A program made the translations under genes and the position numbers. Positions 58,188 to 64,000 of a stretch of 64,000 nucleotides of DNA are shown in pieces; the stretch's first letter is position 1, and each line of letters begins with the position of its first letter. Where the stretch lies: the NCBI GenBank assembly GCA_013122435.1, contig WYDT01000004.1:432061-496060 (forward strand), given 5' to 3'. Source of the stretch: Chloroflexi bacterium AL-N1. GTDB lineage: Bacteria; Chloroflexota; Chloroflexia; Chloroflexales; Roseiflexaceae. The notes beneath the pieces are model-generated. The model worked only from the letters and a program-made list of their open reading frames with translations. It searched no databases and had not been told where the DNA came from.

Positions 58188-60395
58188 GTGAAGCACATTA
58201 TAGTTGTTCATCTCAACGAGGGCGATGAGACGTCAACCGTGACATTTCTTGATCAATCGGTAGAAATACGACGAGTCGGCTGTGGTGGTGACGCAGAACG
58301 GGCGCGTATGCTCATCACCGGATTTGATGGACAGGTCGACGCTATTGGGTTAGAGGGCATGCCAGCAGAATTACATTTGGGCCATGCACACCATACCCAC
58401 GCGGTTGGTGCGACCATACCATCTTCCGTACAACAAACACCAGTCGTCGACGGAAGCGGCATTCGTGGTGGATTGGAACGTTGGGGAGTTATCCTGGCTG
58501 ATCGGGCCCACCCCGGTATCTTTAGTCAAAAGCGGGTGCTGTTTGTCCCTGGCCTCAACCACGAAGGACTTACCCAAGCCTTGTCCCGCCGCACCGACTA
58601 CATTCGGTACGCTGATCCACTTATCTTTTTCAACCTCCCTGATGTGCCTGGCGTTGGCAGCAATCAAACGTTGGAGCAGGCTGCTCCAGCCACATTAGAA
58701 CGCTTGAAGAGCGCTCCATTTCGGCTGCTGAGTGCCCAACCCGGACAGCCGCATGTGCCACGGGCAGAAGCGCCATTCCAATGGGCAGACATTCTGGCCG
58801 GTGATATTGGTGCAATCCGACGGTATGCACCGGCCAAACTCAAACATAAAACAGTCGTTGTTGATTCCGCAACAGAAGAAGACATTGACGATTTACGTGC
58901 ACGAGGTGTGTCGATTGTCGTGACTATGATGCCCGCCATTGATGGCAAAGGCAATCTGGGCCAGTGGTCCGCCGCCACGATTGAAGCGCTCCTTGTGGCA
59001 GTGCGCCCACACCCTGAGACACCATTGACCGAAGATACCTACCTCGATCTTATTGCACAGCTCGATTGGACTCCGGCCATTCGTTATCTGCAGCCGGAAG
59101 AAGCAGGCATTAATCGTTTTGCCTTCGTGATTCATCCACTGAATGTCAAATTTATATCCAAGAGTCCTATGTTTAGCTGGACACGCTTTTTTCCTGATAC
59201 CATCGTTGAGAAGGTTGCTGCTTATATGCAACCCATCTATGTTTCGCGTGTCACTGGCGGCCAGTCACCGACCACCGGACAACGTATTGAGGGACACCTC
59301 ATCACGCTTGGCGCAACACCACGCGAGATGATGAAGCATGGCGAGCGCTTCACCTATGCCCGGTTGAACAAGTCGGCACGAATAGCCGAACGCTATGGGG
59401 CGCGTATCATGGGTCTTGGTGCATTCACCAGTGTCGTTGGTGATGCCGGTATTACCGTCGCACACGAGTCTGACATTGCCATTACCAGTGGGAACAGTCT
59501 CACTGTCTCAGCGACACTCGAAGCCGCCAAGCAAGCCGTCATCAAAATGGGAGCGACTGATCTTACCAAGGGTAAAGCCATGGTCATTGGGGCCACCGGC
59601 TCGATTGGCTCAGTGTGTGCACGTCTGATCGCACAGGCCATTGGTGATATTGTGCTGGTGTCGATTGAACCAGAGCGACTGATCGACCTCAAACGCATAA
59701 TAGAGAACGAAACTCCTGGTGCACGCGTTGCCATTGCTACCCGCGCCGACGATTACCTGATCGATTGTGATCTGGTTATCACAGCGACATCGGCCTTTGG
59801 TCAGCGCATTATCGATATCTCCAAATGTAAGGCAGGTGCAGTCATTTGTGATGTTGCTCGCCCACCTGATATCAATCCAGATGAGGCGGCGCTGCGACCT
59901 GATGTACTGGTGATTGAGAGTGGTGAAGTGCTAATTCCCGGCGATATCGATTTTGGCTATGATATTGGCCTACCACCCAAAACCGCCTATGCCTGCCTGG
60001 CCGAAACAGCTTTGCTGGCGATGGAGGGACGCTTTGAGGATTACACACTCGGACGCAATATTACGATAGACCGGGTCAAAGAGATCTATCGCCTCTTCAA
60101 AAAACACAATTTCCAGATCGCCGGATTACGCTCGTTCGACGAATATGTGACGGATGAATATGTCGCAGAGAAGCGAAAAATGGCTGACATGTTGCGTAAC
60201 GATCCTGATCTTTTTGAGCGCAGAAGCACCGAGGCTGCCGCAAAACTGGCTACAATTCCCGTAACGTCTAAAGGAGTTTCGTCAAGCAACGGCTCAGGTT
60301 GGATGAAATGGGCCGGTGCCGCAGCCGTCGGGGCCAGTACGCTCGGCTGGTTGATCCTCCGTCGCAGAAATGGCACCACAATCAAGAACGTTTGA
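58188..60395 (+). CDS. Fused dehydrogenase with acyl-ACP-reductase-like C-terminal half (COG5322-like)
   Basis: The 735-residue protein starts at GTG 58188, with AGGAGGAAGG upstream. Residues about 1-300 form a region I do not recognise ([36 protein letters not shown]). Residues about 310-640 match cyanobacterial acyl-ACP reductase in order: [43 protein letters not shown] (Rossmann loop) and [20 protein letters not shown]. The last holds Cys603, in the position of the reductase's catalytic Cys, and is followed by [10 protein letters not shown]-terminal membrane helix ([17 protein letters not shown]) with RRR makes it tail-anchored. It may make fatty aldehydes from acyl-thioesters, but substrate use is inferred. 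The extra half distinguishes it from the 340-residue enzyme. Confidence 0.75.
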   Translation: MKHIIVVHLNEGDETSTVTFLDQSVEIRRVGCGGDAERARMLITGFDGQVDAIGLEGMPAELHLGHAHHTHAVGATIPSSVQQTPVVDGSGIRGGLERWGVILADRAHPGIFSQKRVLFVPGLNHEGLTQALSRRTDYIRYADPLIFFNLPDVPGVGSNQTLEQAAPATLERLKSAPFRLLSAQPGQPHVPRAEAPFQWADILAGDIGAIRRYAPAKLKHKTVVVDSATEEDIDDLRARGVSIVVTMMPAIDGKGNLGQWSAATIEALLVAVRPHPETPLTEDTYLDLIAQLDWTPAIRYLQPEEAGINRFAFVIHPLNVKFISKSPMFSWTRFFPDTIVEKVAAYMQPIYVSRVTGGQSPTTGQRIEGHLITLGATPREMMKHGERFTYARLNKSARIAERYGARIMGLGAFTSVVGDAGITVAHESDIAITSGNSLTVSATLEAAKQAVIKMGATDLTKGKAMVIGATGSIGSVCARLIAQAIGDIVLVSIEPERLIDLKRIIENETPGARVAIATRADDYLIDCDLVITATSAFGQRIIDISKCKAGAVICDVARPPDINPDEAALRPDVLVIESGEVLIPGDIDFGYDIGLPPKTAYACLAETALLAMEGRFEDYTLGRNITIDRVKEIYRLFKKHNFQIAGLRSFDEYVTDEYVAEKRKMADMLRNDPDLFERRSTEAAAKLATIPVTSKGVSSSNGSGWMKWAGAAAVGASTLGWLILRRRNGTTIKNV

Positions 60396-60409
60396 GATAC
60401 ATCAACCGA

Positions 60410-61321
60410 ATGACTATACTTCGCTCACGTCTTACCAAAGTCATCGCTATCATGTTTGCCACAGGCTGCATCGTACTTGGTGGCCTGTGGCTCACTGCGA
60501 AACCAGCTCCAGCGCATCCCTTTTTTGAAGGGTTCACGACAACCCCACTCGTCATTGCCCACCAGGGTGGTGATTGGGTTTGGCCAGGAAATACCCTCTA
60601 TGCCTTTGAACAGTCCGTCGCATTAGGAGTCGACGTACTGGAGATGGATGCCCACGCGAGCGCCGACGGTGAACTGATCATCATCCACGACGACACGGTT
60701 GATCGCACGACGGATGGGAGCGGCGCGATCAAAGACCTGACCATTGCAGAACTCAAAGCACTTGATGCCGCGTACAATTGGTCACGCGACGATGGTGCCA
60801 CCTATCCCTATCGCGGTGAAGGCTTAACCATCCCTACTCTGGAAGAGATCTTTCAAGCTTTCCCCAGCCAGAAGATGAACATCGAGATCAAACAGACCGA
60901 ACCGCCAATCACCCAATCCTTATGTCAACTCATCTATGACTACTCGATGGAAACACAGGTTCTGGTGGCTTCATTCCACAATGAGGCTATGGCAGAATTC
61001 CGCGCTGCCTGTCCCGAAGTTGCTACCTCTGCCAGCCGCCATGGAGTCACGATGTTTGTGGTCCTCAATACACTACGTTTGGGTGGCACCTACAGCCCAG
61101 TCGAAGTGGCACACCAGGTCCCTGAGTACCAATCAGACACTCGGATTGTGAGCCCATCGCTTATTGCTGCAGCGCACCGACGTAATCTACACATCCACAT
61201 CTGGACTCCTAACGAACGTAAAGAACTTGCCCGCTTTATCGATCTCGGCGTCGACGGCATCATCACTGACCGCCCTGACATCCTGATGGAGCTACTGGAC
61301 CGCTCATCAGACGTGCAGTAG
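60410..61321 (+). CDS. Glycerophosphodiester phosphodiesterase
   Basis: The protein of about 303 residues has an N-terminal hydrophobic segment (IMFATGCIVLGGLWLTA), likely a signal anchor or signal peptide, then a GDPD TIM barrel. Motifs are VIAHQGGDWVWPGNTL (usually HRG; here HQG), LEMDAHASADGELIIIHDDT (metal ligands) and MNIEIKQ. The end is IHIWTPNERKELARFIDLGVDGI. The Arg of HRG is replaced by Gln, which is unusual for the family. It starts 15 bp after the upstream gene, so the two are probably co-transcribed; both touch lipid metabolism. A C-terminal remnant of a second copy lies at 63.0 kb. Confidence 0.9.
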   Translation: MTILRSRLTKVIAIMFATGCIVLGGLWLTAKPAPAHPFFEGFTTTPLVIAHQGGDWVWPGNTLYAFEQSVALGVDVLEMDAHASADGELIIIHDDTVDRTTDGSGAIKDLTIAELKALDAAYNWSRDDGATYPYRGEGLTIPTLEEIFQAFPSQKMNIEIKQTEPPITQSLCQLIYDYSMETQVLVASFHNEAMAEFRAACPEVATSASRHGVTMFVVLNTLRLGGTYSPVEVAHQVPEYQSDTRIVSPSLIAAAHRRNLHIHIWTPNERKELARFIDLGVDGIITDRPDILMELLDRSSDVQ

Positions 61322-61503
61322 CTCCATCACACCTACTATCGAACCACTGGTACTAAAAGAAGAGATGAGCAACAGAGTAATGTTGCCCACCTCTCAAACG
61401 AAGTCCTACGTGTTACCTACCACAGGCTGTGTTAGCGATAGTAGGTTAACAAGATCGATCATCATCATACATTATTACAGATTACAGTTGGCTATAGGCT
61501 GGC

Positions 61504-62322
61504 TTAATAGGGCACACAATTTCTACTGTGTCCCGTAAAATAAACTCGATTTGTGCCAGAAGCCCAGACCCCCTGTGTAAATTCTGGATTGTAAAGTTCC
61601 AAACAGATACGACGTCCTGTGGTGTCTACAAAAGTAGTAGCGTGTAAAATTACACGTAAATCATTGATTCCCGCAGGAATATTGAGCCAGTCTAAAAGTT
61701 CCCACAATGATAGCTCATACTTGCCCAAAATACTATAGTGTGCTCGCCGTATACCATTTCCAGGGTTAAAATTAGGAGCACTTCCCCAGTCATCGAATGT
61801 TATACCAAAACCGTTGTTAAGATTCATAAATTGCGGATTATTTCCAGACACAATAAGACCAGTACTCCTATCCACACATACTTGATTATGATTTAAACGA
61901 ATAGTGCTAAGTTTCGAATCTCCTATATTGCCAGGCCAATCTCGGTTGTCCAAAAGAAGATTCCTTGTCACTGAAAGATTAACACAAGTAATACTCTGTT
62001 TGGTACACTCAACATTGGGCATAAGCTCTCCCCACAAGAATTGCCCATTGGTATCCTTGGGACCACCAATAATTCTTCTTTTCACATCCATGCTGTAGGT
62101 GTACGTATTACCACTCTGACCAAGTCGTACATACCGATAATCGCCATTCCAATGGACGACAGACCCACCACCTGATGAACCACCTTTAAGTTCCTCTGAG
62201 TTGCCTGTAATACTCGCAACACCACATTTGCTGGCTGGTTGTAGCGCATAACGCGACCCCCAGGACCCACTGGCTGCTTCTACTCCTGGCACCATCCATG
62301 TCGCACAAAGAAACACCACCAA
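61504..62322 (-). CDS. Possible secreted protein, N-terminus uncertain or truncated
   Basis: About 272 residues rich in Asn, Gly, Ser and aromatics, with several Cys (ASKCGVASITGN, PNVECTKQSITCVN). The start VVFLCATWMVPGVEA looks like the hydrophobic core and cleavage zone of a signal peptide but lacks the basic start. Its upstream DNA belongs to a TPR-type fragment on the other strand. The 5' end may therefore be lost. The rest resembles extracellular or coat-like proteins, but I recognise no family. Codon use is more AT-rich than nearby genes. Confidence 0.5.
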   Translation of the reverse strand: MVVFLCATWMVPGVEAASGSWGSRYALQPASKCGVASITGNSEELKGGSSGGGSVVHWNGDYRYVRLGQSGNTYTYSMDVKRRIIGGPKDTNGQFLWGELMPNVECTKQSITCVNLSVTRNLLLDNRDWPGNIGDSKLSTIRLNHNQVCVDRSTGLIVSGNNPQFMNLNNGFGITFDDWGSAPNFNPGNGIRRAHYSILGKYELSLWELLDWLNIPAGINDLRVILHATTFVDTTGRRICLELYNPEFTQGVWASGTNRVYFTGHSRNCVPY

Positions 62323-62729
62323 TGCTCGGCCACATGTACATGATGCAGGGGCACTACCAGGGCGCCTGTGTACACTTCGAAGAAGGACTAATACTTGCAC
62401 GCGAGACTGACAGTAACATTGCTAATTGTCTGGAAGAAATTGCCTATCTTCCACTGCGGCTAGGGCATACCGCTAAAGCTATCTACTGGTCGGGGGCAGT
62501 GGCCCGACTTCGTAATGAAATGAAGGTTCCGGTCTGTAAGAGAGAACAAGATTATTATGAGCAGACTCTTAGCGAAGCACGCGTCGAGCTTGGATCTGGT
62601 ATATTCGACAAAGTATGGGCCAAGGGCCGTGCTGCCTCAATCGAGCATATCATTGAAGAAGCACTCGTATTTGTTAACAGTACAAAAAATAGCACTTCTG
62701 CAAAGTTTGTCACATCAGATCAATATTGA
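62322..62729 (+). pseudogene. C-terminal fragment of a TPR-type (AAA/LuxR or cyclase-like) regulator
   Basis: The reading frame has the signature of the C-terminal TPR part of large ATPase regulators: LILARETDSNIANCLEEIAY, then RLGHTAKAIYWSGAVARLRN, EQDYYEQTLSEARVELG and KVWAKGRAASIEHIIEEALV. The N-terminal ATPase and most of the repeats are absent; the sequence is cut off near 62322. No ribosome binding site or promoter is apparent. It is a truncated relic, related in type, not identical, to the regulator at 19.9 kb. Confidence 0.75.
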
Positions 62730-62926
62730 CAACTGTGCTTTGTCTCTGCTGGCAAGACATTTGAGCAGTCTAAACAAAGGAGTGGTAGTGATAAATATCT
62801 CTACGGAATAGCAAATTCCCTATCGACCACTACGCCTCCCCGTTTTGCTCAAGCAGAAGGATCTGACTGATGAACAGTCAACCCTAGAGCGAAAATCCAT
62901 AATCGCCGGCCAGTTGCATCATATCA

Positions 62927-63005
62927 TTAGGTTGCCAATAAATCTGGTACCTGTGCTGATGTAGTAAATTTATAGGCACCATCGTTCATCGCCACAACGA
63001 GCCAG
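62927..63005 (-). pseudogene. Short coding remnant
   Basis: On the minus strand this stretch reads RWLVVAMNDGAYKFTTSAQV followed by PDLLAT and a TAA stop. It looks like the C-terminal end of some protein, but is cut at the junction with the phosphodiesterase fragment. I cannot name the family. The rest of 62730-62926 shows nothing. Confidence 0.4.
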
Positions 63006-63131
63006 CGCAACCTACCTGTGCATGTCTGGACTCCCAACGAACGTGAAGACCTGACACGTTTCGTCGATCTCGGAGTCGACGGTATTATCACTGACCGTCC
63101 GGACATCCTGATGGAGATACGGGACCGCTAA
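63006..63131 (+). pseudogene. C-terminal remnant of a second glycerophosphodiester phosphodiesterase
   Basis: These 42 codons read RNLPVHVWTPNEREDLTRFV, then DLGVDGIITDRPDILMEIRD and R before TAA. They match the last 42 or so residues of the gene at 60410-61321 with a few changes (HVWTPNERED for HIWTPNERKE), so this is the tail of a paralogue. The upstream body is gone. It marks an old tandem duplication followed by deletion. Confidence 0.9.
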
Positions 63132-63242
63132 TTGGACTTGCTGGAACTTCATCACCTTCCTCCAGCAGCTAGGTTTGTATGACCGTTCATGTGGTTCGGC
63201 TGAGATTTATTTATTTTTTTCACTATCCCTAACTCCGCTCTT

Positions 63243-64000
63243 TCACTCCCCCATCCGCTCCAGCAACGGCATCGCCTCACGCTGCTCAGGCCGATTGACC
63301 TAGATGACCAGCAAAGTTCCATCAACTTCAGTAAGTACCTAATCATGACCATTTTGCTCTTTGACTTCCCAACCATCGAACAAACGACCATCTATGGTGA
63401 CCTGGACTGGCCTGCTTTCGACCCAAGATGCATGAGATCGCAGATACGCCCCGAAAGTACCTGCGGCTCCCATATACACCGTAAAATAGTCACGATTGAC
63501 GATATAGCTTGCTCTCAGCGCAAACCCATCCCAGACAGCACGCCCCGGCACTTTCTCAGATATCATTGGATTACCAATGTTGGCTTCATAACTCACCAGA
63601 ACAATATCATCACCTTCAGGTAACCCAAACAGCGGCGTTGTCATAAACTGTAGTGCTGACCTCAGATCAAGTGTTACTAATGACTCACCACTAAACTCGG
63701 TACTATCAATGGCCAAAGCAGCATCGGGTGGTGTTGCGTCAAAGACATCGTCCGGCACTTGAGCAAGCGGAATAACCTCATCAGTCACAGCTTCCGTTGA
63801 TGCAAGCAAAACGCTCAGTGCTATCGATCCACCGGCCCGGACTTCCAACCGCTCAGGTTGGTCGTGCTCATCAAGATAAATCAGACTGATCAGATTATCA
63901 GGACCCTGATCAGCCAGATACGGAGACTCATGCCAGCGGGTTGTCTCAGAAAAACGTTGTGTACGTTGAGAGGCATATCGCTCAGGGAATGACGGCTCCA
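63243..64000 (-). pseudogene. Partial gene with two in-frame amber codons (runs off the window)
   Basis: The frame is open from the window edge (RFSETTRWHESPYLADQGPD) through IGNPMISEKVPGRAVWDGFA and WEVKEQNGHD to TAG at 63341-63339. It continues in phase as VLTEVDGTLLVI, a second TAG at 63302-63300, then VNRPEQREAMPLLERMGE and TGA at 63245-63243. Both ambers stand where Gln would read well (HDQVLTEV, LVIQVNRP), so CAG to TAG is the probable change. The N-terminal part is outside the window. I do not recognise the family; it looks like a secreted or periplasmic domain. If the first TAG terminates, the protein loses only its last 32 residues, so it could still work. Confidence 0.75.

Overview
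The window reads as a stretch of a bacterial chromosome of moderate GC content, probably a Chloroflexota (Chloroflexia-like) organism. The assignment is inferred from the mix of genes: an MglA-type GTPase with a Roadblock/LC7 partner, a giant AAA-ATPase/TPR/LuxR regulator, a COG5322-like acyl-ACP-reductase-type dehydrogenase, a seven-bladed WD40 protein, many SDRs, and dispersed GC-rich palindromic repeats. It has no rRNA or tRNA gene that I can see, and no CRISPR array or phage module. Genes lie on both strands in short operons. Many starts are GTG or TTG, and several genes overlap by 1-4 bp.

Layout. 1-1.3 kb: 5' part of an mglA-like GTPase, a Roadblock protein, and a small helix-turn-helix protein. 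2-6.2 kb: histidine kinase, OmpR-type regulator and SppA protease (+). 6.2-8.7 kb: a decayed restriction-type helicase flanked by dense palindromic repeats. 8.7-14.1 kb (-): WD40 protein, nucleotidyltransferase, an overlapping hydrolase-SDR-SDR operon, and a cation/proton antiporter. 14.4-19.8 kb: GNAT, a retron (reverse transcriptase with TOPRIM-like C-terminus plus its msr-msd RNA), AAC(3)-like acetyltransferase, a second GNAT and a THUMP methyltransferase. 19.9-25.4 kb: LuxR giant regulator, an unknown gene, orphan xisI, arginase, and a PPOX-fold protein. 25.5-30.3 kb: large secreted glycoside hydrolase, SDR, membrane protein. 30.6-34.2 kb: methylcitrate-cycle operon prpB-prpC-prpD with a recognisable promoter. 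34.5-37.4 kb: NarL-type two-component pair. 37.8-39.6 kb: AT-rich secreted beta-propeller-like protein. 39.6-49 kb: STAS protein, GNAT, epimerase, TPR protein, MFS transporter, a broken endonuclease/exonuclease/phosphatase gene, a Trm112-like membrane protein, metallophosphoesterase and trpF. 49.2-55.8 kb (-): NYN-domain protein, photolyase, TPR protein and tRNA-guanine transglycosylase. 55.9-61.3 kb (+): TetR regulator with matching operators in front of itself and an SDR, the fused acyl-ACP-reductase-like protein, and a glycerophosphodiester phosphodiesterase. 61.5-64 kb: a graveyard of gene fragments.

The most interesting system is the retron at 15.0-17.0 kb. Its reverse transcriptase carries both retron hallmark motifs (NAxxH and VTG) and is fused to a TOPRIM-like region. 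A 15-bp inverted repeat with one G-U pair, sitting immediately upstream, has the position and form of the a1/a2 stem that bounds a retron msr-msd RNA. Other points of note are in-frame amber codons in two otherwise readable genes, repeat-associated gene truncation, and a self-consistent TetR operon with two near-identical operators.
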